Assembly: GCF_002198655.1 (NCBI RefSeq)
Contig: NZ_MWLN01000113.1
Span: 1 to 53,939 of the forward strand
Source of the DNA: Kineosporia sp. A_224
GTDB taxonomy: Bacteria; Actinomycetota; Actinomycetes; Actinomycetales; Kineosporiaceae
DNA length: 53,939 nt
Direction: 5' to 3'
Shown in pieces: positions 24,795 to 32,567 of this stretch; positions within the stretch are counted from its first letter, which is position 1, and each line of letters begins with the position of its first letter. Below the pieces are notes generated by a model, which made no database searches, was not told where the DNA came from, and was given only the letters and a program-made list of their open reading frames with translations. A program made the translations under genes and the position numbers.

Positions 24795-25385
24795 AGTTGC
24801 CCCCTTGTATCCCGATGAGTGCCGGTTCGACGCCCGCATCGACGGCTGTCACCGGACGCTACCGATCCGTGACCGGGTGGGTTGCATTTCACCCGAAATG
24901 CTGCGAGCCGCCCCCCACTTCGACCGTCTGCCCGAGCGCCGGCATCCGTCGAATAGCCGGTTTGTCCCCGTCAGGTGATTGGGTCGCCAGTGTCCGGGAA
25001 GGCTTCGGCCAGCAGGCTAGCCCGCGGCCGAGTGGGGGCCTCGGGGAAGGAGGAGCCTGCCGTCAGGCGGAGAGTGGATGGACGACGGGCATGGGGAGCG
25101 CTGGCCGCGAGGCGACCGAGCCGGACGCGACCGCCGCGCCTGCGGGCACGGGCCGCGGGATGCGGCTGCTACCCGGGCAGGTGCGCAACGGAACTCGTTT
25201 GGACGGAACTGCGGTGCCGCGGACGCGCTATCCGGAGAGACAAGTAGCCTGACCCGGCTACCTCAGATAGGGGAGCAGGTCCTTGAGGCCTGAGCGTGGT
25301 AGTTCAGGTCAGTCAATGCTCGCGAAGACCCTATTCAACTTCCCACGCCGGGCCTTCGTCGATTCGATCTTCAAGGAGAGACACT
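24795..25385. other. Intergenic region with promoter side of Gabija operon
   Basis: About 590 bp between divergent genes. An inverted repeat GCATTTC-ACCC-GAAATGC lies at 24884-24901, about 90-107 bp upstream of the GTG at 24794, and may be an operator. Open frames in 24975-25250 have no family features or consistent codon bias, and I do not call a gene. Confidence 0.35.
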
Positions 25386-25829
25386 GTGCCTCGAGTTATC
25401 GGCGCTGTCCTGGCGTTCGCCGTCCTGGCCGGGTGCGGAGGTGGGGGCGCGCCGAGGGTTGCTTTGGCCTCGGACTCGCCCAAAGTGAATGCCCCGACGT
25501 CGACCGCGATCGTGAATAGTACTTACCCATCTACGGTCGAGTTACGCGACGCTTTCCTTGCTGCGGGTGGGCTCTGTCCGTCCTACAGCGAGCAGACGGA
25601 CGCCACGGAGGCCTCAAGTCAGGCGGACTGCAACGAAGAGATCGTATTGAGCGTGTATCCGACGGACGCCGCGAAGGACCGCGTCATCGAGTTCCGCAAG
25701 AGCACTGCCGATGTGATCGGGATGAGCATCCTCGTGGGGCCAAACTGGATCGTGAATGCCCCTGAGGACACATTGCGGACTGTCGCGCCCACCCTCGGCG
25801 GCGTCCTCATGGTGGAGTCGGCTTCGTAG
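25386..25829 (+). CDS. Putative lipoprotein
   Basis: 147 residues from a GTG with AAGGAGAG 5 nt upstream. A short signal peptide (VPRVIGAVLAFAVLAGCGGGG) has a lipobox LAGC, so Cys at about 17 would be lipidated and the protein anchored outside the membrane. The mature part contains two further cysteines (LCPSYS, ADCNEE), likely a disulfide, and no known domain. Downstream of the defence island, facing away from it. Function unknown. Confidence 0.75.
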   Translation: MPRVIGAVLAFAVLAGCGGGGAPRVALASDSPKVNAPTSTAIVNSTYPSTVELRDAFLAAGGLCPSYSEQTDATEASSQADCNEEIVLSVYPTDAAKDRVIEFRKSTADVIGMSILVGPNWIVNAPEDTLRTVAPTLGGVLMVESAS

Positions 25830-25849
25830 GTTCGGCATGACAAGAGCGG

Positions 25850-26495
25850 GAGTTGAGAACCCCGCGGCCCGCCTCGTTGCTATGCGGCGGTTCGGCTGCG
25901 TCGTCGCCAGTCTGGCGACTGACGCAGCCCCCGGTTACCGGGTCGGGCGCGCTCCGGGTCGTCGGTGCCGGCCAGGACGCCCTGGACGTCGGGGCCGTGG
26001 CCGGTGGTGTCGACGCGGATGGACGACGACGCCGACCGCTGGACGTGCCGTCCAGGTCGTGCCGAGCGGCGAGCACCCGGCCGGCCGTTGAGCACCGAAC
26101 GTCTGCTGCGGACGGGGCGCCCGGTCGCCACCTCGTCGCACTGCTTTGTCGTCTCGGCCCCCGCGAAGCCGCCGGGTACCTTCCGCAGGGTTGGTGGCCT
26201 TCGTCGACGTCGACGAAGACGGCCGCCCGCCGACCTGCTGGTGTGGGTACCCGGCGGTCGTCTGCCTCGGCTCGACCAGTCGGTACTGCAGCGCCGTCCA
26301 CCCGCCCTGCCGGGTGAGTGGGGGAGCCGCCTCAACTGGACGCCCACCCCGTGCGCCCTGCCGTCGCGTTGCCACTACGGGCGCCACCAGCCCGGCCACG
26401 TCGGCGCTCCGGCGGTCGCTCTGAGGTCCTCGCCGCCCCGACGCTGACGCGGCCTGACCCCGCGACGCGCCTGCTCCAGGTGCTCCGGTAGCGCC
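25850..26495 (+). pseudogene. Decayed coding remnant(s)
   Basis: Coding-type codon use (G/C at third positions) jumps between frames: one frame reads GSGALRVVGAGQDALDVG (near 25950) and HLVALLCRLGPREAAGYLPQ (near 26130), then another takes over with GLVAFVDVDEDGRPPTCWCG and a Cys-rich end (26185-26310), then a third. That pattern fits one or more genes broken by frameshifts. The family is not recognised. Confidence 0.35.
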
Positions 26496-26860
26496 ATGAC
26501 CGACGGGACTTGAGCCGACGCGAATTCGAGGAGTATCTGCATGCCGCCGCGGCCGCCGTCGGCGACGCACTCGCCGACGCGACGACGACGCCGCGGTCAC
26601 CGCGCACGCCGAGCACCGTCGCCGCGCCGAGATCCGCGCCCCGCCCGGCGCGTACGCCACAGGCGGCCGCGTCGCTGCACCCGACAGCGACGCACCCCCT
26701 GCCCGTCGTCGCCCGGCTCAGCAGCGGCGTCTGCACCGCCGGCCCCACCCGCGACGACCCGGCCCTCAACCTCGAATGCGAGCTCCACGCCATCCACCGG
26801 CGCAGCACGGCTGTCAGAGACGACCTCGCGGGCCTCGCTTCACGAGAGGACGCCCGATGA
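26496..26860 (+). pseudogene. Frameshifted small gene
   Basis: An ATG at 26496 (MTDGT) meets a stop at once, but a frame shifted by one base continues as LSRREFEEYLHAAAAAVGDA with good codon bias to about 26580. A further shift would give AEHRRRAEIRAPPGAYATGG, and the last third reads NLECELHAIHRRSTAVRDD to a TGA at 26860. Several lesions, or sequencing errors, in one ~120-codon gene are the simplest reading. No family recognised. Confidence 0.35.
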
Positions 26861-27104
26861 TCACCCCGACGGCGCCCCCGGACATGGCTACCTCAAGAAG
26901 TCCGTCATCACCGAGCGGACCCGCGTCCGTTCCGCGCTCCTCGAGCAAGAGGGCGGCGTCGTGGCCGAGCTCGAGGCCCTCCACGCCCGCGTCGGCTGGG
27001 GCCCCTGCCTCGGCTGCGACCACGACGGCGCAGTCGACCGCGGCGTCCTTCGAGGGCGACCGGATGATCGAACGCGGAAGGACGGCGGGTTCGGGCGACA
27101 CTAG
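26857..27104 (+). pseudogene. Frameshifted small gene following in the same operon
   Basis: An ATG at 26857 overlaps the previous stop (ATGA), as in an operon, and reads MITPTAPPDMA. Then the coding-type frame changes near 26885 to YLKKSVITERTRVRSALLEQ and continues through ELEALHARVGWGPCLGCDHD to a TAG at 27104. A single indel near 26885-26895 would explain it. A CxxC motif is visible; function unknown. Confidence 0.4.
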
Positions 27105-27116
27105 AGACTCGTACAG

Positions 27117-27521
27117 ATGTTCGAGTTGTGGCACCCTGGATTGGTGGCTGAGAACCGTGTCTATGACGCCGGTCGGCCGGCGTTCCTGGCCGGCGACCCC
27201 GCCGCGGTGCTTGCTCGCCAAGCGTCCGTGCCCACGTCTGGCAGCCGGCGCGACCTGGGCGGAAGCCACGTCTTGGAGCAGCAGCGCCGGTTGCGCATCG
27301 CGCGGGGGACCAAGTCAGACGCAAAGCCGGCCGCCAAGCACTGCTGGATCGACGAGGACCCGCGCTGGCCGGGCCGATGGCCGGCGCTGCTCCTGGCCTG
27401 GGTCCGCGACGAGAACGACGCCTCTGGTGGCTGGGCCGGGAGGGTGGCGTTCGCGCCAGGCCCGCAGGCCGAGCTGGTCGTAGCGCTCGTCCCAGCCGCC
27501 TACCTCTCCGCTGAGGCCTGA
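27117..27521 (+). CDS. Hypothetical protein, unknown function
   Basis: 134 residues from an ATG without a clear ribosome binding site, 12 bp after the end of the frameshifted gene. The C-terminal half (HCWIDEDPRWPGRWPALLLA and WAGRVAFAPGPQAELVVALV) has convincing codon bias and resembles small accessory proteins of actinobacterial ICEs. I recognise no domain. The N-terminal start is uncertain. Confidence 0.55.
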   Translation: MFELWHPGLVAENRVYDAGRPAFLAGDPAAVLARQASVPTSGSRRDLGGSHVLEQQRRLRIARGTKSDAKPAAKHCWIDEDPRWPGRWPALLLAWVRDENDASGGWAGRVAFAPGPQAELVVALVPAAYLSAEA

Positions 27522-27598
27522 TCGCCGAATGTGTCGCCAGCAGTCAGTCAGGCACGCGCCTCGTGCTCCTGCTGTGGGGCCCGCGAGGCGATCTATCA

Positions 27599-27994
27599 TC
27601 ACCTGTCAGGTTCGGGCTCGGCGTGTTCGGGCAGTTCGAGGGCTGCAGCCATCGCCGCCGCATCCTCGACCAGCCATGACACTGCGACGACAACTCCGGC
27701 AATCGTCCGCGAGGGCCAGTCGATCGCGACCGCGTCCGCAGCGCCGGGAACCAGCCGTACGCGGAACGGCCGCATGTCGCGACGCGAGGTGGCGGCAAGA
27801 ACGTCATGCACGGAGGCCAGGTCGCCGCCGCTCAGCGTGAGACGCACAGCGCCGTCGCCCTGTAGTGACGCTGAGACCGTGCTGAAGTGCATGCTCGCGC
27901 CCGTCACGGCGGCGAAGACCGCGGCCACCATGTGGCCCTCGGCGGTGCGTCCCTGTTCGTCCGCCGGTCCGTCCGCGCTGTCTGTCCCGTCCAC
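27599..27994 (-). CDS. Hypothetical protein, unknown function
   Basis: 131 residues from the ATG at 27994. Beta-rich middle (MHFSTVSASLQGDGAVRLTL) and a C-terminal hydrophobic segment (AIDWPSRTIAGVVVAVSWLV) followed by an acidic tail; no transmembrane prediction is certain. Codon use is typical of the host. It is divergent from the XRE-type regulator gene at 28173, with ~180 bp between them that should hold both promoters. Confidence 0.6.
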   Translation of the reverse strand: MDGTDSADGPADEQGRTAEGHMVAAVFAAVTGASMHFSTVSASLQGDGAVRLTLSGGDLASVHDVLAATSRRDMRPFRVRLVPGAADAVAIDWPSRTIAGVVVAVSWLVEDAAAMAAALELPEHAEPEPDR

Positions 27995-28172
27995 GATGTC
28001 TCCCCGTGCTCGACGTCTGTGGCGGGTGCGACGGCAGCGCGAAGATCATGACTGGCAGAAAAACTGACAGTCGGTGGAACTTGTCCGCAGTTTCCTGGGT
28101 CCACGACGGTGGCCCGGACCTGATCTTCCGGGTGGGCATCGTGAGACGATGCCTCGACGGCAGGGGGTAGTC

Positions 28173-29384
28173 ATGGACGAGCAGCAGGCAGGGGTCGGAC
28201 GGCGCGTAGCGCGTGCTCGCAGACGCGCGAGTTTCACGCAGGACCAGTTCGCCGGCCTCATGGGTCGCTCGGCATCGTGGGTGTCCAAGGTGGAGCGAGG
28301 GGACCTTCCGCTCGACCGGGCGAGCGTCCTGGCCAAGATCGCTGAGGTTCTCAGCGTCGAGGTCGTGGAGCTCACTGGGCAGCCGTACCGGCACGAGACG
28401 TCCGAGCTCGACTCCGGGCACGCCGCCGTACCGGCACTCCGACTTGCCCTGCAGCACGCCTCGCTGCCCACGCTGGGTGCAGGTGCGGATCGTCCGCCAC
28501 GGTCGCTCGCCGACCTGCGCGCGGTCGTCGAGCGGTGTGAGCAGCACCGACAGGCCGCGCAGTTCACCGCGGTCGGTGACCTGCTTCCGGACCTTGTCGA
28601 GGATCTCCTCGTCGCATCGCGCACATCAGACGGCGTGGAGCGTGACGAGGTCGACGAGCTCACCCTGCGCGCGTGCCACATCGCCCGGGTGACATCGAAC
28701 CTTCTCGGCCACCACGACCTGGCCTGGCTTGCCGTCCAGCTGCAACTTGCTGCGGCTCAGCGCGGTGGTTCGCCTGCGCTGCTGGCAGCCGCGGCCTGGG
28801 ACCTGTGCGGTGTGTGGCTGCACGCCGGTGCGATCGCCGATGCGAAGGCGGTCGCGACGTCCGCGATCGATGAGCTCGACTCGGCGGCCGGCGGTGACGA
28901 CGAGACACTGCTCGCGCTCTACGGCGCGATGCACCTGCGCGCGGCCGTGGCATACAGCCGGCTCTGGTCGACCCCGGACGCTCGCACGCACCTCGAGGCG
29001 GCCCGGGAGGTCGCCGCCCGGGTGACTCTGCCGAACGTGTTCCAGACGATGTTCGGTGCCGTCAACGTCGGGATCCACGCGACCGAGGTCGAGCTCGAGC
29101 TCGGCCACCCAGCGGACGTGCTGCGTGAGGCCGCCGCCGTCGACCCGTCCCGGATCGAGTCCGGCGAGCGGCAGGCGCATTACTGGGTTGTGCGGGCGGT
29201 CGGCTACGGCATGAACCGTCGCGACGAGGACGCGCTCAAGGCACTCACGGTGGCGGACAACATCGCGGCGCAGCACGTCCGGAACCGGCCGATGGCGCGC
29301 GAGCTCGTGCGAGACCTGCTCGACCGCGAACGGGTGCAGCGTGCGCCGCTGCGCAGCATGGCGGCGAAGATGGGCGTTGCTTGA
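28173..29384 (+). CDS. XRE-family regulator with TPR-like sensor domain
   Basis: 403 residues from the ATG at 28173 (AGGGGG 5 nt upstream). An N-terminal helix-turn-helix (about 8-62: GRRVARARRRASFTQDQFAG, SASWVSKVERGDLPLDR) is followed by ~330 residues of helical repeat-like sequence (ALRLALQHA, AWLAVQLQLAAAQRGGSPAL, AVAYSRLWSTPDARTHLEAA), the layout of Streptomyces-type XRE/TPR regulators. Such proteins often respond to a peptide or small ligand and control neighbouring mobile-element genes. Targets are unknown; the sequence ACTGACAGTC upstream (28063-28072) recurs in the oriT region. Confidence 0.8.
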   Translation: MDEQQAGVGRRVARARRRASFTQDQFAGLMGRSASWVSKVERGDLPLDRASVLAKIAEVLSVEVVELTGQPYRHETSELDSGHAAVPALRLALQHASLPTLGAGADRPPRSLADLRAVVERCEQHRQAAQFTAVGDLLPDLVEDLLVASRTSDGVERDEVDELTLRACHIARVTSNLLGHHDLAWLAVQLQLAAAQRGGSPALLAAAAWDLCGVWLHAGAIADAKAVATSAIDELDSAAGGDDETLLALYGAMHLRAAVAYSRLWSTPDARTHLEAAREVAARVTLPNVFQTMFGAVNVGIHATEVELELGHPADVLREAAAVDPSRIESGERQAHYWVVRAVGYGMNRRDEDALKALTVADNIAAQHVRNRPMARELVRDLLDRERVQRAPLRSMAAKMGVA

Positions 29385-29428
29385 TCGCTCGCTCGTCCTC
29401 CTGCCAGCTCAGAACTTGACGACGCGCG

Positions 29429-30907
29429 TCAGCGGCGTCGTCGTGGAAGTCGCTGCTCGTGCCGCCCGGGGAACACCGCGGGGTGGTTCGGGCGCGGCGC
29501 TGGCTGCAGTGCGGCGTCCCGTAGGAGCACGCTCGCCCGCGGCAGACGCCCGGCCGCGACGAGCTGTGGAGGGAGGCTCGGGCCCACTGCGCTCCGAAGC
29601 CGGCCGGCCGCCTCGACGAGCTCGCCGGTAGTCGCCTCGACCTGGACGCGCCAGCGCAAGCGCGGCGGGACGGGCTCGAAGGGCTGCTCCGGCTGGCTTG
29701 ACGGGGTCAGGAAGTGCCCTGCGGTCAGGCCGGTGCGGAGATTGTCGGCGGTCATCCGGACGATCGTCGGGAGCCGCTGGGCCGACCGGGTCAGGTATCC
29801 GATCAGCTCCGGATCTGGTGGCGCTTGCACCCACCCGGGCCCCTCGGCGTTCAGCACCTTGGCTACCTGTGCGAGCTGGGTTGGCGCCTGCCAGTTGCCG
29901 TCGGTGGTCGCTGAGATGGCGGTGTGCGTCCATTGGGCCGCGAACAGCACCTGCTTCGAAGCGAGCTCGTCGAGGGCCTTCGCCGCCGGCGGTGGGAGGA
30001 CCGTTGACAACCGGTGGGCGACGGACGCCATGCTGCCGGCGAGCGCGCGCTGCTGCGGCGCGGTCAGCGTCTGTGCGCCGTCCAGCAGTTCGATCGTCCG
30101 GTCCAGGGCGGCGCCGATGTGCCAGGGCGAACGCAGTGCTGCTGCGCGCGGGGAGGCCGGGCGCAGGTCGTACGCAGGCAAGAGCGGGCCGGCCTCGCTC
30201 AGCCGGAGGACGAGGCTGGACATGACCCGGAGGTCGTCGACGGCGGAGGTCCGCAGTCGTCGAGCCGCGGCTGCGAGCGAGCGTGCCCCGTGGATTGTCG
30301 CTCCCCGCTCGAGCTCGGCCGCGAGCTGGTCGTTGAGGATGGTCACGGTGCCGGCGATCGCAGCGACGTCTGCTGTGAGAGACCAAGCGACGTGGTTGCC
30401 CAGCAAAGCGGCTACCGCCCCTGAGGGCGTGAACGGGTCGCCAGCGGTGCCGCCGATCGGCTCCCCAACAACGATGTCGTCGCCCGGCCGCGTTCTCTCC
30501 CAGGCCTGGACCGTGAGCTGCTCCGGTCGTGCCCGTGAGATCGAGTGCGCCGCTTTCTCGCTGGCATCGGCGGCGGCGACCCATGCTTGCGCCGCTGGAT
30601 GCGTGGGTGGTGCACGTAGGACGTCGGTGGGTGCGGGGCCTTCGAGTCGTGACGCCGGGGTGCGTCGGAGCATCTCAGTGAGGCCGCGCACCGGGTGCCG
30701 CAGCATGTCGTCGGCGCCGAACTCGACGGACTCGTGAGTGGCGCCGACGATGTAGAGCCCCGAGAAGAACAGGTTCGTCAGGACCTGGTCCCGGGCGCGG
30801 GTTGCCATGACGAGGTCGCCGGCGATGTCGGAAAGGCCCGCATGCCCGTGCTGAAGGAGCCAGTGCAAGGCGTAGCCAGTCTGCGCGTAGCCGTCGGACG
30901 TGGCCAT
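29429..30907 (-). CDS. Large helical ICE protein, unknown function
   Basis: 492 residues. The ATG at 30907 overlaps the upstream TGA by one base, so the start is well set although the frame is open further upstream. Mostly alpha-helical and Ala/Leu-rich with no transmembrane segment. The opening (SDGYAQTGYALHWLLQHGHA) and repeated helices suggest a scaffold or phage-tail-like/structural protein, but I recognise no family. Third gene of a minus-strand operon of three (31910 to 29429). The basic C-terminus (HEQRLPRRRR) could bind nucleic acid. Confidence 0.7.
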   Translation of the reverse strand: MATSDGYAQTGYALHWLLQHGHAGLSDIAGDLVMATRARDQVLTNLFFSGLYIVGATHESVEFGADDMLRHPVRGLTEMLRRTPASRLEGPAPTDVLRAPPTHPAAQAWVAAADASEKAAHSISRARPEQLTVQAWERTRPGDDIVVGEPIGGTAGDPFTPSGAVAALLGNHVAWSLTADVAAIAGTVTILNDQLAAELERGATIHGARSLAAAARRLRTSAVDDLRVMSSLVLRLSEAGPLLPAYDLRPASPRAAALRSPWHIGAALDRTIELLDGAQTLTAPQQRALAGSMASVAHRLSTVLPPPAAKALDELASKQVLFAAQWTHTAISATTDGNWQAPTQLAQVAKVLNAEGPGWVQAPPDPELIGYLTRSAQRLPTIVRMTADNLRTGLTAGHFLTPSSQPEQPFEPVPPRLRWRVQVEATTGELVEAAGRLRSAVGPSLPPQLVAAGRLPRASVLLRDAALQPAPRPNHPAVFPGRHEQRLPRRRR

Positions 30908-31200
30908 CAGAAGCTCGCGAGTCGTGCTGCCGCCCGGCTGGTCGCGAGGGTGTCGCGGGTGCTGCCCTGGCGCTCGACGTCCTCGAGGAGCAGCTGCCGC
31001 GCGTGTTGGACCGTCCCGGGCAGGACGTCGACCGAGTCGAGCGTGCAGCCGGGCGGTAGGTCGTCCTGCAGTTCGCCGACGGCGTCCAGTGCAGCGATGC
31101 GGACGTCGAACGGTTCGGTCTCGTCGGCGGCGAGGCCGGCGAGGATGGCTCGGGCAGCCAGGCGGCCGGGGGTCTCTTGCCAGATGCGGGGCCGGCTCAT
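30907..31200 (-). CDS. Small helical protein, unknown function
   Basis: 97 residues from the ATG at 31200, with GAGGGAG about 6 nt upstream. Single compact helical protein (AARAILAGLAADETEPFDVR, LLLEDVERQGSTRDTLATS) with no Cys or membrane segment. It is translationally coupled to the 492-residue gene (TGATG) and is probably its partner. No family recognised. Confidence 0.65.
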   Translation of the reverse strand: MSRPRIWQETPGRLAARAILAGLAADETEPFDVRIAALDAVGELQDDLPPGCTLDSVDVLPGTVQHARQLLLEDVERQGSTRDTLATSRAAARLASF

Positions 31201-31367
31201 CGGATTCTCCCTCGTGGTCAGGTGGGGAAGCCTCGTCTGCGACGCGTCGGCGGCCAAGCGCCGCCTGTGGACAAGAGGCTGCTCCGGCCGCCGTCCCTGT
31301 ACCTGTGGATGGCGATGGGTTGAGTCTCGGTGCCGCCACCGACACGTTGAACGTCGCGCCGACGGGC

Positions 31368-31910
31368 CTACGCGCCGTCCTGCGGCAGCCGGAAGCTGTC
31401 GAGAGCTGCTGTGGCGCAGCCTTCGCAGAGCTGTGCGACGAGAATGAGTGCCTGCCCGACGAGGAGCGCGGTCCTGTCGTCGAGCCCCACCGGCACCTGA
31501 TGGCAGCGGTCGCACATGTGTCCAGCGGTCGTCGTCCGTGCGACCGTCGTCTCGGCGCACACGGGGCACGCCGAGACGCCGGGCGCCCGGGCCAGGACGA
31601 CGACCGGCACGGCGGCGTCGTGGGCGGCTGTGTGCCGACAAGGCGCCGTCCGTCGCGTTACCGCCGAGGCGAGACTCAGAGCCCGTTGCCGCAGGACCCA
31701 CGGGTCCTGCTCGGCGGCGTGCCCCCAGCGCGCTGGTGCGATGCGCTCAGCCCAGTCCGCCGCGTCCCAACCCGCGGCGGAGGCCTGGTCGGCAAGCGCG
31801 CTCGGCAGGGCGCCGGCGGCGGCGTCGAGGACGAGGGTGTGCTGCTCGCAGAGAAGCCACCACTCGGTCAAGGCGAGGCCGGAGCATGTGGCTTGGAGGC
31901 ACCGCTCCAT
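31368..31910 (-). CDS. Zinc-ribbon-like protein, unknown function
   Basis: 180 residues from the ATG at 31910. The C-terminal half has CPVCAETTVARTTTAGHMCDRC, a CxxC…CxxC pair typical of a zinc ribbon, and CEGC near the end; additional Cys/His near the N-terminus (CLQATC, CEQH). It is the first gene of the three-gene minus-strand operon and is divergent from mobC, with the candidate oriT between them. May bind DNA or a transfer protein; no named family. Confidence 0.65.
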   Translation of the reverse strand: MERCLQATCSGLALTEWWLLCEQHTLVLDAAAGALPSALADQASAAGWDAADWAERIAPARWGHAAEQDPWVLRQRALSLASAVTRRTAPCRHTAAHDAAVPVVVLARAPGVSACPVCAETTVARTTTAGHMCDRCHQVPVGLDDRTALLVGQALILVAQLCEGCATAALDSFRLPQDGA

Positions 31911-32039
31911 CTCGCATCACCTGCCCGCCGTCCGGTGACGGCCAGGATCCCACGCGACAGCAGCGGAGCCCATGCTCGCCGCCGTCCGTGCCCGCCCGCC
32001 CCGATGGCCTCCTGACCGGTCGAGAATTGAGCAAGGAAT

Positions 32040-32096
32040 GCCTAAGCGCTGCTTAGGCGGAAGGACTGACAGTCCCACCGTTTACGGTGGGACTGT
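32040..32096. other. oriT: Candidate oriT: two hairpins upstream of mobC/relaxase
   Basis: Two perfect inverted repeats lie side by side: GCCTAAGC-GCT-GCTTAGGC (32040-32058) and ACAGTCCCACCG-TTTA-CGGTGGGACTGT (32069-32096), followed 42 bp later by mobC and the relaxase. A cluster of inverted repeats directly upstream of relaxosome genes is the usual arrangement of an origin of transfer. The nick site is not identified. A bidirectional terminator or operator is the alternative for the second hairpin. Confidence 0.55.
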
Positions 32097-32138
32097 TGCC
32101 GACCGGCGCGGTCGGCCCGCTCCGCGGGGAGGTGCGCT

Positions 32139-32567
32139 GTGCCGCAGGCACGCAGGCGAGCACGGGACGCGGTCCCGCGTGAAGCGAGCATCATGTTCCG
32201 GCTCTCCGGCGAGGAGCGGGACCGGCTTAGGACAGCCGCCGGCCTGCAGGGCCAGGCGCTCGGGCGGTTCGTCGCCGAGGCGGCGCTCGATCGGGCGGAC
32301 GGCATCCGGCGGCGGTTCGCTCGCCTGGCCGTCCCGCCGCGTGAACTGCTCGCCGTCCAGATCGAGCTTCGTGAGGTTGCCCGCCAGGTGCGGGCGGTCG
32401 GTGTCAACGTCAACCAGGTGGCGGCGGTCGCTAACTCCGAGGGTGTGCCGCCGGCGAACGCCACAGCGGTGCTCGCCTTCTGCGGGCGGGTCCTCGGGTC
32501 GGCGTCCGCTGCCCTCGACCGGGTCGACCGCCTGGCGGCCGCCCTCGGGGACGAGGCGAGCGAGTGA
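32139..32567 (+). CDS. mobC: MobC-like relaxosome accessory protein
   Basis: 142 residues from a GTG with GGGGAGG 6 nt upstream. A basic N-terminus and a ribbon-helix-helix-like start (REASIMFRLSGEERDRLRTA) are followed by helices containing ELREVARQVRAVGVNVNQVA, the hallmark segment of MobC proteins. MobC binds at oriT and helps the relaxase open the strand. The stop overlaps the relaxase GTG (GTGA). Confidence 0.8.
   Translation: MPQARRRARDAVPREASIMFRLSGEERDRLRTAAGLQGQALGRFVAEAALDRADGIRRRFARLAVPPRELLAVQIELREVARQVRAVGVNVNQVAAVANSEGVPPANATAVLAFCGRVLGSASAALDRVDRLAAALGDEASE

Noticed and set aside
24975-25250. Small plus-strand gene in the gap before the lipoprotein
   Set aside because: No ribosome binding site, no family features and no consistent third-position bias.
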